A DNA stretch of 20,284 bases from positions 4,662 to 24,945 of the IMG/VR virus record IMGVR_UViG_3300030328_002602; one strand, 5' to 3'. Below the pieces are notes generated by a model. It did not search any database and was not told the DNA's origin. It was given only the letters and a program-made list of their open reading frames with translations. This DNA is from a virus. Of the stretch, positions 8,298 to 13,654 are shown piece by piece. The translations under genes were made by a program, and so were the position numbers. The stretch's first letter is position 1. Each line of letters starts with the position of its first letter.

Positions 8298-8486
8298 ATG
8301 AAAAAGTTTTTAATAAATTTAAATAAAGGTAAAAAGTCTCAAAAAGACTTATTAAAAAGATATACATATTTAAAGAATAGAGCAATAACAAGTTCTGATA
8401 ATATGAGTTTAAAAGCAAAACAAGACACATATATTTTAATTAAGTCTGAAGAGATTTTAAAAAAGTTTAAAAATAATAAAAAATAA
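8298..8486 (+). CDS. Small basic hypothetical protein
   Basis: The 62-residue product is lysine-rich (KKFLINLNKGKKSQKDLLKRY..., ending KKFKNNKK) and predicted helical, with no motif I recognise. Only a weak ribosome binding site (AGAAAG) precedes the ATG. Codon use is extremely AT-rich, like the surrounding DNA, so the frame could be accidental. In its favour are a promoter-like pair just upstream and a hairpin starting exactly at its stop codon. If real, a small basic protein beside a structured RNA could be an RNA- or DNA-binding partner, which is inference only. Confidence 0.45.
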   Translation: MKKFLINLNKGKKSQKDLLKRYTYLKNRAITSSDNMSLKAKQDTYILIKSEEILKKFKNNKK

Positions 8487-9190
8487 CTTGCATTATTAAA
8501 AATAATGTTTTAAGTTATAGTAGGTTAAGATAGCAAATAATAATAATAACCTAATTCGATACTAAGAATTAAAATAAGTAGAACATAGCACTGATTGAGT
8601 AAGTAATGTGTATAGTCTTATGCCTTGAGAAGTTTGAAGACTCAAGACCAGCAGAACACAAAGGTTGAAAGCATAACAAGTTGGGTAAATTTGAAGACTT
8701 AGAATATTTTAAAGGGATATGTTAACCATAGGTTACTAAGTATAGAGTTTATTAAGAAGTAAACGACGAGTAGAAAAAGGGCTAAATAAAGAATATGCGA
8801 GTTATACCTTAATATAATTCATAAAAGCAAACACTGAACCGAAAACTTATTGATAAGACCTTGTAGCAAGGAAACGAAAAGTGCAAAGATATATCTAATA
8901 AATATATACTTACTAAGGGAATATGGTATAAGTGGATTATAGCGAAAGAGAAGACCTCCATATATAACGAGCCTTAAACAATAGAGGTGTAGAGTGTAGG
9001 AATTTAGTAACCTAAATAAATCCTTAATATATATGCAGAGCCACCATAAGAGCCTACGGATTTTATGCAAAGAGATTTTTAAATGTGCGATTGTTGGGCT
9101 ATTTTATCCAAACCTTATTCAAAGAACAAGAACAAATATAAATAAATTATTTTATATGGTGTTACAGAGTTCGAATCTCTACTTGTTCTC
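8484..9190 (+). ncRNA. Large structured noncoding RNA candidate (~0.7 kb)
   Basis: This tract of about 700 nt has no credible gene on either strand but dense nested stems and purine-rich joining strands. Stems seen: ATAACTT-CATTATT/AATAATG-AAGTTAT (8483-8518); TAGGTTA/TAACCTA (8521-8527, 8547-8553); TTATGC/GCATAA (8618-8623, 8671-8676) enclosing CTTGAG/CTCAAG; TAACC-ATA-GGTTA (near 8725); CCTTG-TAG-CAAGG (8859-8871); ACCTC/GAGGT (8954-8958, 8984-8988); AGGA-ATTTAG-TAAC-CTAAAT-AAA-TCCT (8998-9024). It ends in a tRNA-like fold (9123-9189). TTTGAAGACT is repeated at 8633 and 8690. Size, phage setting and the tRNA-like end recall GOLLD and ROOL RNAs, but no conserved motif of those could be confirmed here. 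Exact ends are uncertain. Confidence 0.55.
9123..9189 (+). ncRNA. tRNA-like structure lacking a D arm
   Basis: An 8-bp acceptor-like stem, AGAACAAG (9123-9130) with CTTGTTCT (9182-9189), encloses a T arm. The T arm has stem CAGAG/CTCTA (9165-9169, 9177-9181, one mismatch) and the canonical loop TTCGAAT (9170-9176). A 7-bp stem ATATAAA/TTTATAT (9136-9142, 9151-9157) sits in the anticodon-arm position. Only five bases stand where a D arm should be, and no CCA is encoded. It cannot be a normal elongator tRNA. It could be a tRNA mimic at the 3' end of the large RNA or a decayed tRNA. Confidence 0.5.
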
Positions 9191-9194
9191 AAAA

Positions 9195-9285
9195 ATAGTA
9201 TCACTACAATGTCCATAATAGGTGGACTCTCTGATAAGTGTAGAGGTAGCCATTGAAATTCAGCAATAGGCTACCAAGATACTAT
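9195..9285 (+). ncRNA. Structured RNA module A (three-way junction)
   Basis: The closing stem ATAGTATC (9195-9202) with GATACTAT (9278-9285) encloses two arms. Arm 1 is CTACA/TGTAG (9204-9208, 9239-9243) capped by GTCC/GGAC (9211-9214, 9224-9227). Arm 2 is GGTAGCC/GGCTACC (9245-9251, 9269-9275) with an inner ATTG/CAAT. No bases are left for a gene. It ends 26 nt before the ATG at 9312, so it could be an independent small RNA or a 5' leader element of the early operon. Confidence 0.55.
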
Positions 9286-9311
9286 AAATTTAAATAAACT
9301 AAGGAGTAAAT

Positions 9312-9518
9312 ATGGTTCATATACTAAGAAAATACAAATGTGAAGACACAGATGGAGAAATACATATTGTGCTTGATGTTGCCTATTGGGACACTGGACT
9401 AAATACTAACATTCGTAAATCCTTCATAGAAATCTATGATGGAGATACAACAATGTATATGACTCCAGGAGAATTAAGCATAAAATTAGATTTAGAAAAG
9501 ATTTATGCAGTGTTATAA
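9312..9518 (+). CDS. Hypothetical early protein
   Basis: The 68-residue protein is the first of the run of small plus-strand genes, preceded by AAGGAG 6-11 nt before the ATG. The sequence (EIHIVLDVAYWDTGLNTNIRK, then IEIYDGDTTMYMTPGEL) suggests a small beta-rich fold; I recognise no family. Good start signal, no frame conflict and the tight downstream gene support a real gene. Small proteins expressed first by phages often act on host functions, but nothing here shows that. Confidence 0.65.
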   Translation: MVHILRKYKCEDTDGEIHIVLDVAYWDTGLNTNIRKSFIEIYDGDTTMYMTPGELSIKLDLEKIYAVL

Positions 9519-9542
9519 TAAACAAAGAAAGGAAATACAATG
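9519..9542 (+). repeat. Repeated translation-start cassette, copy 1
   Basis: The 24 bases ending in the ATG at 9540 are identical to 10761-10784. They include ACAAAGAAAGGAAATAC before the start codon. A shortened variant precedes the gene at 11582. The exact repeat of a whole initiation region, without repeat of the genes behind it, suggests a conserved ribosome-loading element or a recombination joint between gene modules. Confidence 0.6.
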
Positions 9543-9776
9543 CAAAAGCAACAAACAAAAATACCTAAATCTTGTGAGGGTATGTTATTATATGACAATG
9601 GAGCAACCTGCTCTAACCCATACACAGGACAAAAGGTAGAACTAAACAATGTAGAATTATCTCTATATGATTTAATAATGGGAGCAGAAGTAATGGGACA
9701 ATGGAAGTTAGTAGAAGATATTAAAGATTGGTTTATAAAAAATAATATCAAAGCCTATGGAATATTAATTGACTAA
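9540..9776 (+). CDS. Hypothetical phage protein
   Basis: The 78-residue product is soluble, with a central motif GATCSNPYTGQKVELNNVE followed by SLYDLIMGAEVMG and an amphipathic helix near KDWFIKNNIKAYGIL. The first stretch resembles short accessory proteins I associate with aquatic tailed phages, but I cannot attach a function. The start is fixed by AAAGGAAA 5-12 nt upstream, part of the repeated initiation cassette. It lies between equally small genes in the same orientation. Confidence 0.65.
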   Translation: MQKQQTKIPKSCEGMLLYDNGATCSNPYTGQKVELNNVELSLYDLIMGAEVMGQWKLVEDIKDWFIKNNIKAYGILID

Positions 9777-9790
9777 AAGAAAGGAATAAA

Positions 9791-10021
9791 ATGTATTTAT
9801 TCAAACCATTTAAAACACAAGAGGAGTGCGATATAGAAGTAGATAAATTACTGAACTATTTCTCAAGTGATAGAGAAAAAATAAAAATAGCCTCTTTTCT
9901 TGGGAGATATGAAGTAACCAGACAATACTTGAAAGATACAAAATCTAATGAGTTTAATTTTGTCGAATACGAAACTCGCAAAGATATGTTTATGGATAAT
10001 CCTATAAACAAAGAGGAGTAA
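9791..10021 (+). CDS. Hypothetical early protein
   Basis: The 76-residue mainly helical protein begins with FKPFKTQEECDIEVDKLL and has no motif that I recognise. AAAGAAAGGAATAAA gives a good ribosome binding site before ATG 9791. Its last codons (AAAGAGGAGTAA) form the Shine-Dalgarno of the next gene, so the two are translationally linked. Confidence 0.65.
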   Translation: MYLFKPFKTQEECDIEVDKLLNYFSSDREKIKIASFLGRYEVTRQYLKDTKSNEFNFVEYETRKDMFMDNPINKEE

Positions 10022-10023
10022 TT

Positions 10024-10611
10024 ATGTATCATTGGAGCAAGATGAGTGGGAAACTCATTGGAATCCCTGCACTAAACACAGATACAACAAGCAATGAGTA
10101 TTGTCAAAAGATGAAGGACACAGACACAATTTGTGGAGAGTGTTACTCCTGGAACATGTTGCAGACATTCAGAAAGTCGGCAGTCCCGTCTTTTAAAAGA
10201 AACTCAAAGTTCTTAAGTGCAGAAGTCCACGAACCTAAATACTTACTGCCCGTGAGTAGTATAGTAGCGAGGTTTAATGGACACGGAGAGTTAATCAATG
10301 AAGACCACTTTATAAACATAATGAACATATGTAAAAATCAACCGAATACAACCTTTACACTATGGACAAAGAGAAAGGACATAGTCAATAAGGTATTAAG
10401 GACAAAAAAAATTCCGAGCAATCTAATAATGGTATACTCCAATCCAGTAGTGGATACGATAATGAAGCAAGTCCCAAAACATTTTAACAAGGTCTTTAAC
10501 AATGTCAGTAAAGACTCAGACAAAGTAAATTGTAGAGGAAAGTGCATAGATTGTATGATGTGCTATACAATAGGAAACAAAACACAACAAATAGTAGAGG
10601 TAATAAAATGA
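10024..10611 (+). CDS. GP88-like cysteine-rich phage protein, probable metal or Fe-S binder
   Basis: This 195-residue protein has eight cysteines in two groups: NEYC27 with C37-G-E-C40-Y near the N-terminus, and C170-x3-C174-x2-C177-x2-C180 at the C-terminus. The middle contains LLPVSSIVARFNGHGEL and FTLWTKRKDIVNKVL, then LIMVYSNP. The layout resembles the phage 'gene product 88' family, widespread in tailed phages and without assigned function. The C170-x3-C-x2-C spacing is that of a radical-SAM cluster loop but sits at the wrong end of the protein, so I do not call it radical SAM. Base composition is somewhat less AT-rich than its neighbours. The Shine-Dalgarno GAGGAG lies in the end of the previous gene. 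Confidence 0.65.
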   Translation: MYHWSKMSGKLIGIPALNTDTTSNEYCQKMKDTDTICGECYSWNMLQTFRKSAVPSFKRNSKFLSAEVHEPKYLLPVSSIVARFNGHGELINEDHFINIMNICKNQPNTTFTLWTKRKDIVNKVLRTKKIPSNLIMVYSNPVVDTIMKQVPKHFNKVFNNVSKDSDKVNCRGKCIDCMMCYTIGNKTQQIVEVIK

Positions 10612-10763
10612 GAGATATAAAAGAAATAAAAGAACAAATAAAACTAACAAATAAAATCATAGATAGTAAAGATTTCTATGATGATGAGGATAAATGGGGA
10701 ACATTTGGCTATCTACACGGACTGCTATATGTTACCAAGAAGTTACAAGCAAAAATAAAATAA
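10608..10763 (+). CDS. Small helical hypothetical protein
   Basis: The ATG at 10608 overlaps the stop of the preceding gene (ATGA) and has AGAGG 7 nt upstream, so this start is preferred over an upstream in-frame ATG inside that gene. The 51-residue product is charged and helical (MRDIKEIKEQIKLTNKIIDS), with an aromatic stretch DKWGTFGYLHGLLYVTKKL. No family is recognised. Expression is presumably coupled to the GP88-like gene. Confidence 0.6.
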   Translation: MRDIKEIKEQIKLTNKIIDSKDFYDDEDKWGTFGYLHGLLYVTKKLQAKIK

Positions 10764-10784
10764 ACAAAGAAAGGAAATACAATG
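10761..10784 (+). repeat. Repeated translation-start cassette, copy 2
   Basis: These 24 bases are identical to 9519-9542, beginning with the stop codon of the preceding gene and ending with the ATG of the following one. Confidence 0.6.
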
Positions 10785-10952
10785 TATAAGATAAACATAA
10801 ATGAAGCAACTATTGAGGAGTTGGAAGAAAAGTGTGAAGATGTATTAGGCACACCTTACGGACACAATATCATAGGGCTAATATGTAATGTAGTTGATGA
10901 GAGATTTGGCGAAGAAGAAGCCAATAGATTCTTTGAAACATATCAAATGTAA
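10782..10952 (+). CDS. Small acidic hypothetical protein
   Basis: The 56-residue frame starts at ATG 10782, preceded by AAAGGAAATACA. The product (MYKINI, then ATIEELEEKCEDVLGTPYG, HNIIGLICNVVDERFGEEEA) is acidic and helical. I recognise no motif. The strong, repeated initiation region argues that it is translated. Confidence 0.6.
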   Translation: MYKININEATIEELEEKCEDVLGTPYGHNIIGLICNVVDERFGEEEANRFFETYQM

Positions 10953-10956
10953 ACAT

Positions 10957-11133
10957 ATGAAAAAGAAAATCGCACCATCTGAGCAAGATATATTAGATAT
11001 GATGTTAGATGCCATAGATAATGAAACTTTGTTTAAAGGAGTCCATAAAGTTGATTTAAATGACATCACAGATGAAGACCTAAAAGAAACAAACAAGAAC
11101 ATAAAAAAAAGAAGAAAGGAAATAAATGAGTAG
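10957..11133 (+). CDS. Small charged hypothetical protein
   Basis: The 58-residue frame is taken from the ATG at 10957, four bases after the previous stop; the open frame extends upstream, but only within the preceding gene. The product has a basic start (MKKKIAPSEQDILDMML), an acidic middle and a basic C-terminus (NKNIKKRRKEINE). There is no clear Shine-Dalgarno, so translation probably depends on coupling. Its end supplies the Shine-Dalgarno GAAAGGA of the next gene, which it overlaps by 8 nt. Confidence 0.5.
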   Translation: MKKKIAPSEQDILDMMLDAIDNETLFKGVHKVDLNDITDEDLKETNKNIKKRRKEINE

Positions 11134-11422
11134 TTATAGTCATATAGACCAAGATGACATATTAAAAGAGGTTGTATCTTTAATACATCAAGTAGATAAT
11201 ACAACAAATCTTAGAAGAGTCGTTGATGAAGTAAAGCAAAGAAGAATAGAGATAGGACAATCTATTAAATATAAACTTTCGCCTGGAGACAAGGTTTTTG
11301 TCACTTCAAGAACAGAAGGAAAAGAAGAAGGTTTAATTCAAAAGGTAAACAGAACAAGAGCAGTTGTTAAGATTGGTCCCACAGCATGGAATGTTCCATT
11401 CTCAATGATTGAAAAAATATAA
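11126..11422 (+). CDS. Small protein with SH3/KOW-like C-terminal domain
   Basis: The 98-residue protein has a helical N-terminal half (DDILKEVVSLIHQVDN, RRVVDEVKQRRIEIG). A compact beta domain follows at about 47-98: LSPGDKVFVTSR, EGLIQKVNRTRAVVKIG and AWNVPFSMIEKI. The G-D-x-V, then G-x-I-x-K-V-N-R-T-R-A-V-V, then W-N-V-P-F pattern is typical of a small KOW/SH3-like fold found in phage proteins that may bind RNA or protein. The function is not known. Ribosome binding site is GAAAGGA. It is followed by RNA module B. Confidence 0.6.
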   Translation: MSSYSHIDQDDILKEVVSLIHQVDNTTNLRRVVDEVKQRRIEIGQSIKYKLSPGDKVFVTSRTEGKEEGLIQKVNRTRAVVKIGPTAWNVPFSMIEKI

Positions 11423-11435
11423 CAAAATATAAATA

Positions 11436-11559
11436 ATATTGGTATGTAACTATAGCAATAGCAGTCCTGAGAAGTTACACTAAGTTTATTCCAGGAACTC
11501 ATGTAAAAAGCCCAGATATGGTTTTGAGCACTACTATTGAATGAGAAAAAAGCCAATAT
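11436..11559 (+). ncRNA. Structured RNA module B
   Basis: This gap between genes is closed by ATATTGG (11436-11442) with CCAATAT (11553-11559). Inside are TGTAAC/GTTACA (11445-11450, 11474-11479) and a hairpin built from AAAA-G-CC/GG-TTTT around 11505-11524. CTCAT (11499-11503) can also pair with ATGAG (11541-11545). It ends 22 nt before the next ATG. Confidence 0.5.
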
Positions 11560-11581
11560 AACAACAAAGAAAGGAAAACAA

Positions 11582-11959
11582 ATGGGAAGATACTATAGTG
11601 GAGATATAGAGGGTAAGTTTTGGTTTGGTGTCCAATCAAGCACAGATGCAGACTTTTTTGGAGGAGAATCATACGAGCCTAACCATATAAATTACTATTT
11701 CACTAAAGAAGATGATTTTGATAAAGTAAAAGAGGGTATCAAAAAATGCGAAGTTGAATTAGGTAAAAACCTAAAAACTTTAGACAAGTTCTTTAGTGAC
11801 AACAATGGTTATAATGATGATATGATTGTAGAACAAACTGATATAGCACAAGAGGAAATATTGGGTTTATTGACTTGGTATGCTCGGCTTAAGTTAGGAG
11901 AAAAGATTCTTAACCGACTATCAGATGCAGAAGATTGTCATTTTGAAGCAGAGTTATAA
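11582..11959 (+). CDS. Conserved-type hypothetical phage protein (MGRYYSGDIEGKFWF)
   Basis: The start at 11582 is chosen for the AAAGGA upstream; the longer frame would begin inside RNA module B. The 125-residue product begins MGRYYSGDIEGKFWFGVQSSTDADFFGG, a stretch of Gly and aromatics that resembles short proteins common in aquatic phage genomes, and continues with an acidic helical region to DAEDCHFEAEL. No catalytic motif is evident and no function can be assigned. It is followed after 3 nt by another small gene. Confidence 0.65.
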   Translation: MGRYYSGDIEGKFWFGVQSSTDADFFGGESYEPNHINYYFTKEDDFDKVKEGIKKCEVELGKNLKTLDKFFSDNNGYNDDMIVEQTDIAQEEILGLLTWYARLKLGEKILNRLSDAEDCHFEAEL

Positions 11960-11962
11960 AAA

Positions 11963-12172
11963 ATGAAAAAAGATAAAATAATACAAGAAGTTTCTAGTTT
12001 TTATGATATTGCAACTGATTTTAAAGATGTATGGAGCGATTTGAATGATATTCTTGATTATGAGGATAAAAGAGAAAAAGAGATATTAGATAGTTTTCTT
12101 ATATTAGTCCTTAACTTTGAAAAAGAAATTGAAAAATCTTTAACTAAACTAAAGAAGAAAGGGAATAAATGA
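11963..12172 (+). CDS. Small helical hypothetical protein
   Basis: The 69-residue charged helical protein (EVSSFYDIATDFKDVWSDL, then NFEKEIEKSLTKLKKKG) resembles a short coiled coil. It starts 3 nt after the previous stop with no clear Shine-Dalgarno of its own and overlaps the next gene by ATGA, so translation is probably coupled in both directions. Confidence 0.55.
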   Translation: MKKDKIIQEVSSFYDIATDFKDVWSDLNDILDYEDKREKEILDSFLILVLNFEKEIEKSLTKLKKKGNK

Positions 12173-12345
12173 TAGAACCTAAAGAATGTTACATCTGTGA
12201 CGAAGAACTTACAGAAGAATATTGGACTAATTATTATGCTTGTGAGTTTAGCGAAGAAAATACACTGTGTGGAAATGGTGATTGCTGGGCTGAATGGATG
12301 CAAGACAATACACAATCACACAAAATAGAGCAGGAGCAAGAATGA
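12169..12345 (+). CDS. Small cysteine-rich (zinc-finger-like) protein
   Basis: The 58-residue protein starts at ATG 12169, overlapping the previous stop, with AAAGGGAA upstream. It has C7-Y-I-C10, C25, C34 and C39 (LCGNGDCWAEWM), plausibly a single zinc site. The C-terminal tail is polar (NTQSHKIEQEQE). No family is recognised. It overlaps the next gene by 4 nt. Confidence 0.6.
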   Translation: MIEPKECYICDEELTEEYWTNYYACEFSEENTLCGNGDCWAEWMQDNTQSHKIEQEQE

Positions 12346-12509
12346 CAAGTGATGATAGACTAAAAGTTTATGATGATTGGTTAAGTGCCTATCAATGTCT
12401 AATAGATATTAATGAGCTTTTACCATACAACAAAGAAAGACGAGTTGCTCTAGATAATCTAGAAGAACAAGAAGATATTATATATAAATGGTGGAGGACA
12501 GGGCAATGA
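12342..12509 (+). CDS. Small hypothetical protein
   Basis: The ATG at 12342 is preferred over an upstream in-frame ATG because CAGGAGC stands 5 nt before it and it overlaps the preceding stop (ATGA). The 55-residue product is helical (RLKVYDDWLSAYQCLIDINE, RRVALDNLEEQEDIIYKWW). There is no motif that I recognise. Confidence 0.6.
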   Translation: MTSDDRLKVYDDWLSAYQCLIDINELLPYNKERRVALDNLEEQEDIIYKWWRTGQ

Positions 12510-12676
12510 AAGTAAAAGAACTAATTAAAAAACTAAAAGATTGTGACCAAGAGTTAGAGGTTAGACTTGAAGTTGATTGCATTATAAACTATTGGTTGGA
12601 ATATGTAGATGAAAAACCGACAGGTTTAAGTGGATATGAAGAAGGTGGAGAAGTAATACTAGGAGGAGCTGAATAA
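12506..12676 (+). CDS. Small hypothetical protein, MKVKELIKKL type
   Basis: The 56-residue protein starts at ATG 12506, overlapping the previous stop, with GTGGAGGA upstream. Its first part, MKVKELIKKLKDCDQELEVRLEVD, has the shape of a widespread class of small phage proteins (a helix followed by a strand: 'KELIexLkxxdPdxxV'), of unknown role. The later gene at 13050 opens with the same helix-strand pattern. Confidence 0.6.
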   Translation: MKVKELIKKLKDCDQELEVRLEVDCIINYWLEYVDEKPTGLSGYEEGGEVILGGAE

Positions 12677-12801
12677 TGAGTTTAATATTTTTCCCAGTAG
12701 ATGAAAAACCTAAACCAAAGAAACAAGATAAAGGATTAATATATCTTAAAGTAAGAATTGGTAAGGTTGATATAGTAAAATTAGATTTATTTAAAAAATA
12801 A
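12676..12801 (+). CDS. Very small basic hypothetical protein
   Basis: The 41-residue frame has an ATG overlapping the preceding TAA (TAATG) and AGGAGGAGC just upstream, so it is well placed for reinitiation. The product is MSLIFFPVDEKPKPKKQD, then LIYLKVRIGKVDIVKLDLF, a short basic segment followed by two strands. RNA module C starts one base after its stop codon. Confidence 0.5.
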   Translation: MSLIFFPVDEKPKPKKQDKGLIYLKVRIGKVDIVKLDLFKK

Positions 12802-12911
12802 TAATGAGAGTATAATTAAGATAGAGAGCCCAATATATCTTCGGAGAAATGGTATGCTACTAGTCATCGAAAGTCTAACTGCAGTAATTCAAGTAGGTTA
12901 TACTCTCATTA
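12802..12911 (+). ncRNA. Structured RNA module C
   Basis: A 14-bp perfect closing stem, TAATGAGAGTATAA (12802-12815) with TTATACTCTCATTA (12898-12911), can extend by two U-G pairs to 12817/12896. Inside are AAGATA/TATCTT (12818-12823, 12836-12841) and CTACT/AGTAG (12857-12861, 12892-12896), the last overlapping the wobble extension. An ACTGCAGT self-complementary octamer lies at 12878-12885. The module fills the gap between two small genes. The wobble pairs favour the plus strand as the transcribed one. Confidence 0.6.
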
Positions 12912-12940
12912 AATTCAAGAAATAAAGAAAGGAGAAAGAA

Positions 12941-13090
12941 ATGAATAATACAATTAAAAAAAGAAAACAAGTATCAATCATAAATAATAATCTTGAAATT
13001 ATTGAAACAGAAGAAAAACTGGACACGGATATAAAAAAAAGGAGAATAAATGAAACAAAGAAGACTATCACAAATAATAACAGAACTTAA
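12941..13090 (+). CDS. Small basic hypothetical protein
   Basis: The 49-residue frame starts at ATG 12941 after AAAGGAGAAAGAA. The product is rich in Asn, Lys and Ile (MNNTIKKRKQVSIINNN, EIIETEEKLDTDIKKRR). Its last 41 nt overlap the next gene in another frame. The strong ribosome binding site supports it, while the composition makes it less certain. Confidence 0.45.
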   Translation: MNNTIKKRKQVSIINNNLEIIETEEKLDTDIKKRRINETKKTITNNNRT

Positions 13091-13289
13091 AGCATTGAAA
13101 TTAGAATTTGGCGACTTACCTATTGTAACATCAATAGATGATGAGGGTAATGATTTTATTGATGTATTGTTTTCGCCAACACCTATGAAATTTAAAAAGA
13201 CTAAACATGGATTGGAACTAGAATGGGAGCATTTAGAGAAACTTCCAAATCATAGAGAAAACAAACCAACACACATTTGTATAAACTAA
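13050..13289 (+). CDS. Hypothetical phage protein
   Basis: The 79-residue protein has AAAAGGAGAATAA before the ATG. It opens with a helix and a strand (RLSQIITELKALKLEFGDLPIVTSIDDEGNDFIDVLF), a pattern also seen in the protein at 12506. The end is polar with one Cys. The role is unknown. Confidence 0.65.
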   Translation: MKQRRLSQIITELKALKLEFGDLPIVTSIDDEGNDFIDVLFSPTPMKFKKTKHGLELEWEHLEKLPNHRENKPTHICIN

Positions 13290-13300
13290 AGGAGACAAAA

Positions 13301-13441
13301 ATGGATAGAGAGTTTTGTGAAAAAACAATAGAATGTATAGAATCTTTAACTAAAAAGGTAGAGCTGCTAGAAGAAGCAAGTAGAATATCTAGCGATATGA
13401 TGAAGATTTTAAACAAAGAAATAATTAGACTGAGAAATTAA
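13301..13441 (+). CDS. Small coiled-coil-like hypothetical protein
   Basis: The 46-residue frame starts at ATG 13301 with AAAGGAGACAAAA upstream; the same AAGGAGACAAAAATG occurs before the gene at 13782. The product is helical (TIECIESLTKKVELLEEASR, MMKILNKEIIRLRN). It precedes the block of RNA modules D to F. Confidence 0.55.
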   Translation: MDREFCEKTIECIESLTKKVELLEEASRISSDMMKILNKEIIRLRN

Positions 13442-13442
13442 C

Positions 13443-13554
13443 ATAGAGAGCCAATAACTGGTCCTGTTGAAGGTATCGGACACAGTAGGTGAGTAAAAAT
13501 CGACTAGTTCAACGCCTATAACGTATAGGCAAAGGAATATGTGAGGCTCTCTGT
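13443..13554 (+). ncRNA. Structured RNA module D
   Basis: The 10-bp closing stem is ATAGAGAGCC (13443-13452) with GGCTCTCTGT (13545-13554), with one U-G pair. Arm 1 is AACTGGTC (13456-13463) with GACTAGTT (13502-13509), also with one G-U, enclosing CTGT/ACAG. Arm 2 is a perfect hairpin GCCTATA-ACG-TATAGGC (13514-13530). It is clearly less AT-rich than the flanking genes. Confidence 0.65.
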
Positions 13555-13560
13555 AACTTC

Positions 13561-13646
13561 GAGAGATGGTGCGATGTCTGTAGGCTGGTGTACACCATAG
13601 TCCAATAAACATAGCATAAAGATAACAGCTATGCGAACTATCTCTC
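13561..13646 (+). ncRNA. Structured RNA module E
   Basis: The closing stem is GAGAGATGGT (13561-13570) with ACTATCTCTC (13637-13646), including one G-U. An inner hairpin CATAGC/GCTATG (13610-13615, 13628-13633) and a perfect 12-nt palindrome TGGTGTACACCA (13586-13597) lie inside. The palindrome could fold as a small hairpin or pair between two RNA copies. It begins six bases after module D. Confidence 0.6.
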
Positions 13647-13654
13647 AAAAATTA

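Noticed and set aside
8819-9070. Minus-strand frame of 83 codons in the large RNA tract
   Set aside because: No start signal, odd Tyr/Leu-rich composition, and it runs antisense to a dense series of stems; likely a chance frame.
9123-9189. Ordinary tRNA gene
   Set aside because: There is no D arm, one T-stem pair is mismatched, and the loop in the anticodon position is eight bases, so a functional elongator tRNA is unlikely.
8484-9190. Group I or group II intron
   Set aside because: No recognisable group I P/Q/R/S core or group II domain V was found, and there is no interrupted gene on the flanks.
9033-9218. Plus-strand frame of 61 codons across the tRNA-like structure
   Set aside because: It has no ribosome binding site, its codons follow the stems of the structured tract, and its sequence has no protein character.
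13409-13648. Minus-strand frame of 79 codons over modules D and E
   Set aside because: Overlaps the real gene at 13301 and has no ribosome binding site; inverted repeats keep both strands open by chance.
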